64,000 nt of DNA from Enterococcus caccae ATCC BAA-1240 (GTDB taxonomy: Bacteria > Bacillota > Bacilli > Lactobacillales > Enterococcaceae): the NCBI RefSeq assembly GCF_000407145.1, contig NZ_KE136476.1:248001-312000 (forward strand), written 5' to 3'. The translations under genes and the position numbers were made by a program. Below, one piece after another: positions 39,255 to 50,300 of the stretch. The notes beneath the pieces were generated by a model. It saw nothing but the letters and a program-made list of their open reading frames with translations, made no database searches and was not told the origin of the DNA. Position 1 is the first letter of the stretch. Every line of letters starts with the position of its first letter.

Positions 39255-39737
39255 ATGCCGAAACCATTGCTTAATAGAACAAATGAAAGTCAATTTGATT
39301 CCGTTTTTAGTGCTAATACAAAAAGTAACTCGATGGCCATCAGTGGAGATGCTCAAATTGAAAAAGTGTTGAGGCGTATGCGTAGTAAAGAATATTTGGA
39401 CAACTTTAGCCATCTGGACAGTGGAGAGGCTACCATTGCACAAAACAAGGTAGATGATATTTTGGGCGCAATTGCTAAAGAATTTCCCGAAGTAGAGTTA
39501 TCAGGACTGTTATTAGGTTATGCTTCGAAATGTTATTTAGGTGCTCCTTATGAGGTTCATACTGTTGACCTAAGTGGTCGAATTATAGAGCACTATAAGC
39601 AAGGGGAGACATTACCGAGTGGTATGGAAAAAGCAAGAGCCATAGCAATGAACCCAGCTTACGCATTTATTGAAGTATACAGTGATTGTTGCAGAGCGGT
39701 GAGTGATAATGGGTTAGTTTCAGTAGTTAAAGGATAG
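39255..39737 (+). CDS. Hypothetical protein, 160 aa
   Basis: 160 aa with SD AGGAG. Disordered N-terminus, a more ordered C-terminal half (PEVELSGLLLGYASKCYLG and YSDCCRAVSD). No recognised motif. It is the last gene before the inverted repeat; the next position in the operon is the swappable gene. Confidence 0.7.
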   Translation: MPKPLLNRTNESQFDSVFSANTKSNSMAISGDAQIEKVLRRMRSKEYLDNFSHLDSGEATIAQNKVDDILGAIAKEFPEVELSGLLLGYASKCYLGAPYEVHTVDLSGRIIEHYKQGETLPSGMEKARAIAMNPAYAFIEVYSDCCRAVSDNGLVSVVKG

Positions 39738-39755
39738 AAGATTTTTTTAATAAAA

Positions 39756-39803
39756 ATGAATGAAGGATAATAAGCAATTATCGGAGGTTGAGTGTAAGGA
39801 TGA
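39756..39803 (+). repeat. Left inverted repeat of the candidate invertible segment
   Basis: 48 bp identical to the reverse complement of 43081-43128. It contains the SD GGAGG, the ATG start of the next gene (39800) and an inner dyad GATAAT-AAGCA-ATTATC at 39766-39782 typical of tyrosine-recombinase core sites. Confidence 0.9.
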
Positions 39804-42100
39804 GAGAAGTAACTAATTATGCTAATAGAGACGCAGAAAGAGAGAAGCTTGAAAAAAGCATAGCTAGTGACTCTACGAAAATTAGTATTATAGAGGCAGT
39901 AAAGGCTTGTGGAGTCAGCTCTTTTATAAGCAATTTTATTTATAGAGAAAAAAAGAAAGACAAAGATTCTTTATTATTATATCGACTGTTAGATAGCGAT
40001 TGCGAACTCCCGGCATTTATTTTAAAGAGCTCTTCCGATTATGAAAAAATTAATGAGGATTTCAAAAAATATGTAGACAAAGAGTATGGAGAAAGAGAAG
40101 GTTCGCTTGTTTTATCAGCCTTAGATTTTTTACCTTACGGCGCTTCTCTACTCAAGCACGTAGGTAGTAAAAAAAGTGCTAAACACATTTATAACGAGTA
40201 TGATGAGTTATTACTCGAAACATGTTTGAAAAACTACTTTATAGACAGATTATCTGTAGAAAAATTTAAGAATGTTGTCTTATTCTTAGATCATATGGAA
40301 AATATCAATGAGCGGTATTTTAACTTTTTACTTTCATTAAGCCAGATTAAACATTTTCATCTAGTTTTTATCCAAACAGAGGAAAATGATAATTGTTTAA
40401 AGTTAAAAAATTTTATCCAAGAATATCAAATCAAGCACACAACCATTGATTTTTCAGAGCCTCAAATAAAACTCATTCAAGAACTAGCTGAGCTAATTAC
40501 AAAAAAACAGTTATCTGAGCCAATAGCTCAAAAAATTTTAGAAAGTAACAAAAAAAATATTCATAAAATTGTTAAAGACATTCGCAAAGAAACAGCAACT
40601 GTTGAAGAATACACCAGCATTCAAATAGAATTGCTAAAAGTACTGTACTATAGCGGAGGAAGTCTACCTAAACAATTTCTTCAAGAAATTGTTACTCAAT
40701 TACCATTAGTGAAAGATATTACCCAAATTTATGGCTCGCAGGATTTAGATAAAGATTTAAAAAAACTTCAATCCCAAGGGGTCGTTTTAATAAAAGGGGA
40801 GAAAACTTGGTGTCAAGAAGTTCAAATTTGTGTATCTCTGGATTGTATTTTACCTGAATTGAATCTAAAACTTTCTTATTTATATGAGGATACTATTCTT
40901 GAATATTTTAATGGGATGAATCTTTCGTTGATTAATAAAGAAGGTCTTTTGATTTATTATAAAATCGGCAAAAAATTAGATAGTGATCAACTAAAAAATA
41001 TAGCTAGAAGATTAGTAGATATCATGCTGACAACAGGAGAAGATATACCAAAAGAATTAATTCAAGATGCTAATTTATCTCCAGATATGGAAGAAGATTG
41101 CCTAATAAGTTGTATCATCTATTGTAAAGAGAGAAAGTATTCTGATGCGCTAAATTTTTTAGAAAAGATCGAGAACAACAAAGATGAAAATTACCGAAAT
41201 TTACGAGGGGTGTTATTAAATCGCTGTAGAAGGTTAGATGAAGCCGTTGTAGCACTTGAAGAAGCTATTGAACAAACAAAATCAATTGATAGAAAATGTC
41301 TTCTATTATCTTATCTGATTAGTTCGTATATTCATCTTAATCAATCGAAAACGGCAAAAAGAATATTTGAGGAGTGTGTTTCGTGGGTTAAAGAATCAGC
41401 TAATTTTGGCTACCTTTTACGTAATTCTGTTCTTCTTTTTGATGACTCTATACAAATATACACTCAAGCCTCAGAAGCATTTGAACAACATAATGATAGT
41501 TTCGGCTATGCTACTACCTTATGTAATAAAGGCAAAGAGTACTGTCAAATTGGAAACCTTGAAAAAGCACACAAGTATCTGGGGAAAGCAGAAATATTAT
41601 TGCAAAAATATGGTACTCATCATTCTTATGCTCTTTTTAATGATTTAGGGATTTATTATGCTTACAATGAAAAAATGGTTTATGCGACTCGATATTTCAA
41701 ACTAGCAAAGAAACAAAGTAAAGATAGTATGCCAGAAATATTTGCTGATATAAATCAGGCATGTATTACATTGCTTACAAATAAAGAACTCGCCTTAAAA
41801 CAAATAACGGAACTAGAAGAAAGGGTTGAAGAACACCCTGTTGATCGAGTACGACAAAAATACTATATTAACAGATTATTTATAGAGCAGTGTTGTCAGA
41901 CAGATGGCATAAATAAATGTATTGAGAACTGTCAAAAGTTTTTAGATCGTAAATATCCAAAACAGACACAACAACTGATCGAATTGTTGTGTCATGAAGA
42001 ATTTGATGAATCTATATCTTTTGAGCAATGGCAAAAGTTTTATCAACCTTGTTATTTGGTTTATTGGTATGTCGATCCATTAAAGCTGGTGACATTCTGA
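39800..42100 (+). CDS. STAND-like ATPase/TPR protein inside the invertible segment
   Basis: 766 aa from ATG 39800, whose codon lies within the inverted repeat; a TTG four codons upstream is possible but abuts the SD. N-terminal NTPase-like region with a degenerate P-loop at about 31-43 (GVSSF in place of GKS) and a Walker-B-like VVLFLDHME near residue 160; a winged-helix-like middle; then TPR-like helical repeats from about 430 to the end. The layout resembles STAND sensors without a working P-loop. In this orientation it is the last gene of the AAA+ operon. Its last 21 bp overlap the convergent ATP-grasp gene. Confidence 0.75.
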   Translation: MREVTNYANRDAEREKLEKSIASDSTKISIIEAVKACGVSSFISNFIYREKKKDKDSLLLYRLLDSDCELPAFILKSSSDYEKINEDFKKYVDKEYGEREGSLVLSALDFLPYGASLLKHVGSKKSAKHIYNEYDELLLETCLKNYFIDRLSVEKFKNVVLFLDHMENINERYFNFLLSLSQIKHFHLVFIQTEENDNCLKLKNFIQEYQIKHTTIDFSEPQIKLIQELAELITKKQLSEPIAQKILESNKKNIHKIVKDIRKETATVEEYTSIQIELLKVLYYSGGSLPKQFLQEIVTQLPLVKDITQIYGSQDLDKDLKKLQSQGVVLIKGEKTWCQEVQICVSLDCILPELNLKLSYLYEDTILEYFNGMNLSLINKEGLLIYYKIGKKLDSDQLKNIARRLVDIMLTTGEDIPKELIQDANLSPDMEEDCLISCIIYCKERKYSDALNFLEKIENNKDENYRNLRGVLLNRCRRLDEAVVALEEAIEQTKSIDRKCLLLSYLISSYIHLNQSKTAKRIFEECVSWVKESANFGYLLRNSVLLFDDSIQIYTQASEAFEQHNDSFGYATTLCNKGKEYCQIGNLEKAHKYLGKAEILLQKYGTHHSYALFNDLGIYYAYNEKMVYATRYFKLAKKQSKDSMPEIFADINQACITLLTNKELALKQITELEERVEEHPVDRVRQKYYINRLFIEQCCQTDGINKCIENCQKFLDRKYPKQTQQLIELLCHEEFDESISFEQWQKFYQPCYLVYWYVDPLKLVTF

Positions 42101-43084
42101 AGAAGAAATCAATTTTTGCCTGCTCATACTGGAATCAACAATATTAATTAGTAAATCTTCATAAGAAATGGAAGAAGCCAGTGAACTTTGAGCAATGGTT
42201 GAACGTTCTCCGAGATTACAACAAACATTGAATTCCAATAAAGAAGGAATACCAGTGTCTTCATCAACGATGAAATCAAATCTGGTGTAATCAAGTGGCT
42301 GTATTTGCTTAAATAACTTTTTTGAAAACCCTAATAATATCTGATTAATGGTTGTGTCTGAACTAATTTCTCTAGATAACCCCCCTTGAATCTTCCGCTT
42401 TTGTTGATGTGTCACCACGTTATCTTTTAAAGTGGAAGTTTCTTTTATGGGTGTTAAAAAAAGAGGTGCTCCAAAATTATTCAAAACTGGACAAGTATAG
42501 TAAATCCCTTTGATTTGTTCTTCTAAAATGACATCAATATCTTTTTTGTAAAGTTCATTTATTTTCTTTGCTGCAAGTTCCCAAGATGCACAAATAGACG
42601 ATTCATCAATTTCTGCAGATGCAGCACCAAACCTTGGTTTTACAAAATAAGGAGGGGCAAACTCAGGGGGAATTATCGCTTGGTCCACATTGTATGTTTT
42701 CCATTGGGCGGTGGGAACTCCTTCATGCTTTGACAGGAGCTTAGCTAAATGTTTATCTTCAGCTAAAGCTCTTATATTTGGTGAAGCACCCAGATAAGGG
42801 ATTTTCAAGTATTCTGAAACAGAAGAGATGAAAATTTCAGAGTTTCTGATTGGAAATTTATTATATAAAGAAAAAATATAGTCGACTTCTGTATTCAAAT
42901 GTAGGATTCCACCAGGATCAGTTGTAGACACAATCTTTCCATAGTTATTCGTTAAAACTTCATAAACTTTATGATGATATTGCGCATAAACTTTGTCATA
43001 GATATTTTCTGGTATTGCCTCTGCTATGTTTTTTGGTGCATATTTAGCTAAAAATAGAATATTTATCTCACTCTTCTTTTTCAT
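42080..43084 (-). CDS. ATP-grasp enzyme, D-Ala-D-Ala ligase-like, inside the invertible segment
   Basis: 334 aa from ATG 43084, whose codon lies in the right inverted repeat. N-terminal domain with ILFLAKYAPK, a central ATP-grasp region with PPYFVKPRFGAASAEI and a C-terminal YTRFDFIVDEDTGIPSLLEFNV metal-binding strand resembling D-Ala-D-Ala ligases. The substrate is unknown and need not be D-alanine. After inversion it would become the last gene of the AAA+ operon. In this orientation it lies 79 bp downstream of the tyrosine recombinase, same strand. Confidence 0.8.
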   Translation of the reverse strand: MKKKSEINILFLAKYAPKNIAEAIPENIYDKVYAQYHHKVYEVLTNNYGKIVSTTDPGGILHLNTEVDYIFSLYNKFPIRNSEIFISSVSEYLKIPYLGASPNIRALAEDKHLAKLLSKHEGVPTAQWKTYNVDQAIIPPEFAPPYFVKPRFGAASAEIDESSICASWELAAKKINELYKKDIDVILEEQIKGIYYTCPVLNNFGAPLFLTPIKETSTLKDNVVTHQQKRKIQGGLSREISSDTTINQILLGFSKKLFKQIQPLDYTRFDFIVDEDTGIPSLLEFNVCCNLGERSTIAQSSLASSISYEDLLINIVDSSMSRQKLISSSECHQL

Positions 43085-43128
43085 CCTTACACTCAACCTC
43101 CGATAATTGCTTATTATCCTTCATTCAT
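43081..43128 (-). repeat. Right inverted repeat of the candidate invertible segment
   Basis: Exact reverse complement of 39756-39803 over 48 bp; carries the SD and start codon of the ATP-grasp gene. The recombinase core dyad is at 43102-43118. Confidence 0.9.
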
Positions 43129-43163
43129 AAGGTGGTATATCAGAGTATGCACATTCACAACTA

Positions 43164-44093
43164 TCAACCAAACGAAAAATGATGTCTAGGATGTTTCTTC
43201 AACAGAACATTTTTTTGCATCGTTAAACTCACATGAATATATCGTTCCGTTGTTTTTATAGAACTGTGACCTAAAATGCTCTGGATATACCGACAATCTA
43301 CGCCTTCATCCAAAAGTGTAGTAGCTAGTGTATGCCGAAACATATGAGGAGTTAACCGAACAGATAGATTTGCTTTTCTCCCAATATTCTTAATAATCGT
43401 TCGAACAGACTGTTCCGATAGTCGTTCTCCTAAACGATTAATGAAAAAATGTGGACAATCAGATTTAGAGTGATCACGAAGTGCAACGTATTTTTTCATC
43501 GCCGTGATGACTTCTTGATTAGATAAGTATAAAATGCGTTCTTTGGAACCTTTTCCTTTGATTAAAATTTTTTGATTCGCCAAATCTGTATTCTCCATAG
43601 TCAAATTACATAATTCAGAAACTCTGATTCCTGTCGAAAATAAAAGCTCTAAAACAGCAATATTTCGAACTGTGGAAAATCTTTGAAAAGAAGATTGCTT
43701 ATGTACTGGATTGTAAGATTGCGAATAAGCAGTTTTTAAGAGTTGTTCCAATGTATCTAAAGAAAAAACTCGTGGTAAGATAGTCTCTACTTTCAATTGA
43801 AGTCTTATGTTAGTAAATGGGTTTATGGAAATAAATTCCATATATACCAAATAGCTAAAATACGTTTTTAAAGAAGCGTATTTCCTTTTGATGGAAGTCG
43901 CTTTATAAGAACAAGCTAGAAATTGTATATAATGTTCAATAGTTGACCGATTAATCAAGTCAACATCAGTTTGTTCAATGTACTCAAAAAATTGTCGAAG
44001 ATCTATTTTGTAGGCTTTTAGTGTTTTACTATCCAGTTTTTTTTGATAGCGACAATAGTCAAAATATTGTTCTAATTTCATTTTCTCTAACAT
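43164..44093 (-). CDS. Tyrosine recombinase (XerC/D-like), probable invertase
   Basis: 309 aa from ATG 44093 (SD GGGGG); the longer reading to 44177 is not supported by an SD. SAM-like N-terminal domain and a catalytic domain with Arg157, Lys181 region, His250-x-x-Arg253, His276 and Tyr285 nucleophile, all present. It lies 35 bp outside the right inverted repeat, facing the segment, so it is the likely enzyme that inverts it. Confidence 0.9.
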   Translation of the reverse strand: MLEKMKLEQYFDYCRYQKKLDSKTLKAYKIDLRQFFEYIEQTDVDLINRSTIEHYIQFLACSYKATSIKRKYASLKTYFSYLVYMEFISINPFTNIRLQLKVETILPRVFSLDTLEQLLKTAYSQSYNPVHKQSSFQRFSTVRNIAVLELLFSTGIRVSELCNLTMENTDLANQKILIKGKGSKERILYLSNQEVITAMKKYVALRDHSKSDCPHFFINRLGERLSEQSVRTIIKNIGRKANLSVRLTPHMFRHTLATTLLDEGVDCRYIQSILGHSSIKTTERYIHVSLTMQKNVLLKKHPRHHFSFG

Positions 44094-44225
44094 GTGAATT
44101 CCCCCTTTAAGTCTACCTAATACTAAAGCACACAGCATGTAGAAATGAAATACTTGTGTGAGAATTCTTTTGCACAAGGTAAGTGTAGTTCAAATTGACT
44201 TATCGCTCATTTCAATGTTAAAATG

Positions 44226-44475
44226 AAGCAAAGACCATGATCAAGAGGAGTATTACTGGCATCGTCCTAGAGAGAAAATCATTTGGTGGAAGATTTTCAC
44301 ATAACCAGTAAGAAGGTAGCTTGGGAGTCAATGATTTGAATGTAGTAGATGATTCGAGTAGTGATCGTTACCTCACGAATGAAGCGGTGTTTGATTTTTT
44401 CAGACACAATTTAGGTGGTACCGCGTATAACGTCTATACGCCCTAAAATACGAAAGTATTTTAGGGCTTTTTTCA
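44226..44475 (+). ncRNA. T-box riboswitch leader of valS
   Basis: The conserved T-box sequence AATTTAGGTGGTACCGCG lies at 44408-44425, followed by a terminator stem (44440-44451 with 44456-44467, GAAA loop) and T-run. An AGAGA-like element and stem-I region precede it. Uncharged valine tRNA is expected to bind and prevent termination. I did not assign the specifier codon with certainty. Confidence 0.9.
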
Positions 44476-44599
44476 TGTTCATCGCAGATTGTGAAGCAAT
44501 CTGATGTTGAACGGTATAAGGCGACTGATAAGAAGCGTTGTGACCTTAGAGTGTCGCTTCAGCATTCATTTGAATTAAAAACAGAAAGAAGGAACTTGT

Positions 44600-47245
44600 A
44601 TGACAGAAGAAAAAAATCTGCCAACGAAATACCAACCCACAGAAGTTGAACAAGGACGCTATCAAAAATGGCTAGATCAAGATTTATTTAAACCAAATGG
44701 CAACAAAGAAGCAAAACCTTATTCTATCGTAATTCCGCCGCCAAACGTTACGGGGAAATTACATTTAGGTCATGCTTGGGATACGACGTTACAAGATATG
44801 ATTATTCGCCAAAAAAGAATGCAAGGCTTTGATACATTATGGCTACCTGGGATGGATCACGCTGGTATTGCAACACAAGCGAAAGTTGAAGAAAAATTAG
44901 CAGAACAAGATATTTCCCGTTATGATTTAGGTCGTGAAAAATTTGTAGAGCAAGTCTGGGATTGGAAAGAAGAATATGCTTCTCATATCCGTGAACAATG
45001 GGCAAAAATGGGGCTTTCCTTAGATTATAGCCGTGAACGCTTTACCTTGGATGAAGGCTTGTCTGAAGCTGTCCGCAAAGTCTTTGTTTCTTTATATGAA
45101 AAAGACTTGATCTATCGTGGTGAGTATATCATTAACTGGGACCCTAAAGCGAAAACAGCGTTATCTGATATTGAAGTTATCCACAAAGATATCGAAGGTG
45201 CGTTTTACCATATGAGTTATCCACTGACAGATGGCACAGGCGTTGTGGAAATCGCAACGACTCGTCCTGAAACCATGTTAGGTGATACTGCGATAGCTGT
45301 TCATCCGGAAGATGAACGTTACCAAGCGTTGATCGGCAAAACAGTTACATTACCTTTAGTAGATAAAGAAATCCCGATCATTGCTGATGAGTATGTGGAC
45401 ATGGAGTTTGGAACAGGTGTGGTAAAAATCACGCCAGCTCATGACCCCAATGACTTTGAAGTTGGTAACCGTCACGATTTACCTCGCGTAAATGTCATGA
45501 ATGAAGATGGATCTATGAACGATTTAGCTGGTAAATACGCAGGGATGGATCGTTTCGCTGCACGTAAATTGATTATTTCTGATCTGAAAGAAATGGGTCG
45601 CTTGATTAAAATCGAAACAATGAATCATAGCGTTGGACATTCAGAACGTACTGGCGTTGTCGTTGAACCTCGTTTATCCACACAATGGTTTGTTAAAATG
45701 GCACCCCTTGCTGAAAAAGCCATCAAAAATCAAGACACAGAAGATGCAGTAGAATTTTATCCACCACGCTTTAACCAAACATTCTTACGTTGGATGGAAA
45801 ATGTTCACGATTGGGTAATCTCACGCCAATTATGGTGGGGACATCAAATTCCAGCTTGGTACCATAAAGAAACGGGTGAAATGTACGTTGGCATGGAAGC
45901 ACCAGCTGATGCAGAAAATTGGACACAAGATTCTGATGTATTAGATACTTGGTTTAGTTCTGCATTATGGCCATTTTCAACAATGGGTTGGCCAGATGAG
46001 GAAGCAGCTGATTATCAGCGTTATTTCCCAACAAGTACATTAGTAACAGGTTACGATATTATCTTCTTCTGGGTTAGCCGTATGATGTTCCAAAGCTTAG
46101 AGTTTACTGAAAAAGCGCCATTTAAAAATGTTTTGATGCATGGGCTGATCAGAGCAGAAGACGGACGTAAAATGAGTAAATCTTTAGGTAACGGAATTGA
46201 TCCAATGGAAGTGATCGATAAATACGGAGCAGATGCATTACGTTGGTTTATGTCAAACGGCTCTACACCAGGTCAAGATATGCGTTTCAGCTATGAAAAA
46301 ATGGATGCATCTTGGAACTTTATCAACAAAATCTGGAATGCTAGTCGTTTTGTGATCATGAATGTTGAAGGCATGTCTTATGAAGATATTGACTTTAGCG
46401 GTGAAAAAACGGTAGCAGATCGTTGGATTTTGACACGTCTAAATGAAACAGTTGCGCGTGTGACAGACTTATTCGATCGTTTTGAATTTGGCGAAGCGGG
46501 TCGCCAGTTATATAACTTTATCTGGGATGATTTCTGTGATTGGTATATCGAGATGAGTAAAGAAATCCTTTACGGTGAAAATGAATCTGCGAAACAAACA
46601 ACTCGTAGTATTTTAGTACACACACTAGACCAAATTTTACGTCTATTACACCCAATCATGCCGTTTGTGACAGAGGAAATCTGGGAAAATATTCCGCATC
46701 AAGGTGTATCCTTAGTTGTTGCCGATTATCCTGTTGTTCATGAAGAATTTTCAGATGAAACAGCTGCTCGTGGGATGGAAGTCTTGAAAGAAGTGATTCG
46801 CGCAGTGCGTAATATTCGTGCAGAAGTGAATACACCACTGTCTAAACCAATCACATTGCTAATCAAAACAAATGATGAAGCAGTGGATAAATTCTTGATC
46901 CAAAACACAAATTATATCGAGCGTTTCTGTAATCCAGAAGAGTTGACGATTTCAAGTGATATTATTGCACCAGAACTAGCGATGTCAGCTGTTTTAACAG
47001 GGGCAGAGCTATACTTGCCACTAGCTGGTTTGATCAACGTGGAAGAAGAAATTGCTCGTCTAGAGAAAGAATTAGAGAAATGGACACAAGAAGTCAAACG
47101 CGTGCAAGGAAAATTAGCGAATGAACGTTTCGTTTCGAATGCGCCGGATGATGTTGTGGAAGCTGAGAAAGCAAAAGAGAAAGATTATTTAGAAAAACAA
47201 GTTGTTGTGAAAGAACGAATTGCGCAACTTCGTACAGTGAATTAA
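44600..47245 (+). CDS. valS: Valyl-tRNA synthetase
   Basis: 881 aa, usual ValRS length. HIGH-type motif HLGH in [20 protein letters not shown] in [10 protein letters not shown], editing domain in between, C-terminal coiled coil ([19 protein letters not shown]). Charges tRNA-Val; controlled by the T-box leader upstream. Ends at a strong bidirectional terminator. Confidence 0.97.
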   Translation: MTEEKNLPTKYQPTEVEQGRYQKWLDQDLFKPNGNKEAKPYSIVIPPPNVTGKLHLGHAWDTTLQDMIIRQKRMQGFDTLWLPGMDHAGIATQAKVEEKLAEQDISRYDLGREKFVEQVWDWKEEYASHIREQWAKMGLSLDYSRERFTLDEGLSEAVRKVFVSLYEKDLIYRGEYIINWDPKAKTALSDIEVIHKDIEGAFYHMSYPLTDGTGVVEIATTRPETMLGDTAIAVHPEDERYQALIGKTVTLPLVDKEIPIIADEYVDMEFGTGVVKITPAHDPNDFEVGNRHDLPRVNVMNEDGSMNDLAGKYAGMDRFAARKLIISDLKEMGRLIKIETMNHSVGHSERTGVVVEPRLSTQWFVKMAPLAEKAIKNQDTEDAVEFYPPRFNQTFLRWMENVHDWVISRQLWWGHQIPAWYHKETGEMYVGMEAPADAENWTQDSDVLDTWFSSALWPFSTMGWPDEEAADYQRYFPTSTLVTGYDIIFFWVSRMMFQSLEFTEKAPFKNVLMHGLIRAEDGRKMSKSLGNGIDPMEVIDKYGADALRWFMSNGSTPGQDMRFSYEKMDASWNFINKIWNASRFVIMNVEGMSYEDIDFSGEKTVADRWILTRLNETVARVTDLFDRFEFGEAGRQLYNFIWDDFCDWYIEMSKEILYGENESAKQTTRSILVHTLDQILRLLHPIMPFVTEEIWENIPHQGVSLVVADYPVVHEEFSDETAARGMEVLKEVIRAVRNIRAEVNTPLSKPITLLIKTNDEAVDKFLIQNTNYIERFCNPEELTISSDIIAPELAMSAVLTGAELYLPLAGLINVEEEIARLEKELEKWTQEVKRVQGKLANERFVSNAPDDVVEAEKAKEKDYLEKQVVVKERIAQLRTVN

Positions 47246-47257
47246 AGATAAAAAATG

Positions 47258-47298
47258 GAGGAGACATCAGTTTTTCTGATGTCTCCTCTATTTTTTTA
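47258..47298. terminator. Bidirectional terminator between valS and the BspA-like gene
   Basis: A perfect 13-bp stem (47258-47270 with 47276-47288) and 5-nt loop followed by TATTTTTTT; convergent genes lie on both sides. Confidence 0.9.
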
Positions 47299-47307
47299 TT
47301 CCGTTAC

Positions 47308-50300
47308 TTAATTAGTAACATCAACAGAGAACCGTTGTAGTTCGATTCCTTCTTCATTTAAAACGGCAATCTCTACATTATCTGTTGGTGATAAAATAGC
47401 AACACCCAACAGCTTAAATGCCCCATCTTCGGCTAATTTTGCGGTTTGTTGTCGTCTTCTGTTTACGTATAAACGAACAGAGGTAGCAGATTTTCCTGTT
47501 ACTTTACCAGTTACGTAGGGGTCATCTACTTTATATGGTGCTAGATCCATTTCTATTGTAGGTTCTTGAATCGACACTCCTTGACGAGTAACTTCCGTCT
47601 CATAACGATACCCAACGATTTCAACTTCATCATCGGCATAATCGATTAAATCTTTTGTATCAAAACTAAACGTTCTTGCTGATGATAATAATTTCCGTTC
47701 TATTTCTTCGCCGTTGATGATTAAGGCTACATGGGTATGGAAATAATCTGTTTGCCCTGTGACGGTCGTATCTTCGTACAAAGTGTATGGATCAACATTT
47801 AAAGCATAGGACTTTTCTTCTATAGCTACAGTTGTCCGTTCTAATTCTTTATTTTTTCGATCTAATGCAATAACTTCGACTTTATCAGTGATTTTAGTGA
47901 TCATACCATCTGTATCCAATTCAAAACTGCCATCTTTAAAGATCGTCGAAGTCGTAATTAACGCATCATTTATGATGAGTTGAACCTTTTTAGCGGATAA
48001 ATTTGTATCAATGCTACCTGTTACATAATCATCAATTCCTAAATAGAACAAATCGATCAAGAAAGAGCTCTGCTCTATAATAGTCACAGTACTTTTTGCT
48101 TGAAAATTACCATCGTTGGTTGTTGCAGTAATCACGGCTGTTCCTTTTTTTAGACCTTTCACTACACCCTCTTTTGTAACAGTTGCCACAGAGCTATCTG
48201 ATGTGGTATAAGAGATGTTTTTATTATTAGCGGTCGCAGGTATAATCTTAGTTTGTAATGCTACTTCTTTAGAAACACTCAACTCTAAAGTAGAAGGAGA
48301 TAACTCGATTCCAGAAACTTTTGTGGTATCCCCATACTTTTCCCGAATATACTTTCCAGGTTTTGTTCCATCGTAGTTGGCTATTAAGTCAGCGCTACTG
48401 GAATAACTGTTTTGGCAGTCAGGGGAAACCAATACCCATTTTCCAGTATAGGTAGTATTTTTTTTCTCTGGAAAGCTAGCTTCTTTTAGGATATTTAAGG
48501 TATTTTCACCTAAAACCAAAGTATCTAAAGAATTCGTATAGGCAAATAGTCGCTCCATTTTTGTTACTTTTCTCGTATCCCATTTGTTTATATCGATTTC
48601 TGTTAAGTTTCGTGTGTTATAAAACATTTTAGTCATACTGTAGACGTTACTTGTATTCCAGTTACTTACATCAATAGTTCGTAAATTTCTAGCTTCATCA
48701 AACATGTGGGCCATATTTTTCACATTGCTAGTATCCCAATTTTTTGTATCAAGTGTTATCAGACTTGAAGTGAAATTAAACATATTCTGCATATATCCAA
48801 TGCTATGTGTATCCCACTTGCTCACATCAAGCATTTTCAGATTTTTTGCATTATAAAACATGAAGGATGTATCTTGGACCTTGCCCATATCCCAATTGCT
48901 AACATCGAGAGCTGTTAAATTACTGGCACCTCGGAACATATAAGCCATATCTGTCACATTACTTGTATTCCATTTACTGACATCAAGAGTGGATAGCCCT
49001 TCTGTATGAAGAAACATTGCTTGCATATTTGTAACTTGAGCAGTATCCCAATTACCTACATCAAGGGTTGTTAGATTAGTTGTCCAACCAAACATATAAG
49101 CCATATCTGTCACATTATTCGTATGCCATTTACTGATATCAAGAACTGACAAACTGCTTGTAGAGTAAAAGAGATTCCTCATGTTGGTCACATTACTTGT
49201 ATTCCAGTTACTAACATCAAGAACTTTTAGACTGCTTGCAAAGTTAAACGTGTGAAACATATTTTTCACATTACTCGTATCCCACTTACTCACATCAAGG
49301 GTGGTCAGGCTCTTAGCATACTCAAACATATAGGACATATCAGTTATGTTGCTGATATCCCAATTTCCTGTCTCAAGTGCTATTAAACTACCTGCGCCGC
49401 GGAACATGTCAGCCATACGTGATACTTTACTGGTATTCCACTTGCTGACATCTAAAGTTGTTAAACTACTTGCATCTCTAAACATAGCAAACATATTCGT
49501 GACATTACTAGTGTCCCAACTACTCACATCAATAGTTGTCAGATTGCTAGCAGAAGCAAACATATAAGACATATCGGTCACATTACTGGTATCCCAATTG
49601 CTCACATTTATCGTACTTAGTTTATTTCCTGAACCAAATGCTGCACCAAACATATAAGACATTCCAGACACGTGACTTGTGTTCAATAACTCCAGCCCAT
49701 CAATAGTTTCTAATTCTCCTAATTCAAAGAATAAATAGTCAGAATATTTATTCGCTACAACGGGTTTCGTGAAGACGATCTTTTTAATCTTTTTACCGTC
49801 TAGACGAGAAGAATGTTCAATTTTTGATTGAATTCCATTTACCCAGTCGGATGCTGGAAAATTTCCCTCTCCAAAAATAAGAGTTTGTGACTCTGTTTCC
49901 CATGTCCAAGGAACTGTTCCGTAAGTACCTGTAATTGCTTCTTTTTTTTCGGAGATTGTCAACAGTATTGAAACTGTTTTTTTGTTAGCAGTACTTGCTG
50001 TAATAGAAACACTTCCAGATTTTTTCGCTGTTACGACTCCTGTATCAGAAACTGTTGCAATTGTTTCATCACTCGTCGTCCAAGTAACTGTTTTGATTGT
50101 TGTATTTTCTGAAGTGATCTTGGCAATGAGTGAAAGGGTCTCATTGATTTCTAACGATGTTTTTTCGCTAACAATCTCAATCGTTGTCGGAATGGATTCA
50201 TCTGTGGAGTCTGTTTCATCTAACTGTTTTGTTTCAGTGGAATCGGATATCTTAGTGGCAAATTTATTTTTTTCTTCCGCTAAAACGATGGAAGACTGGG

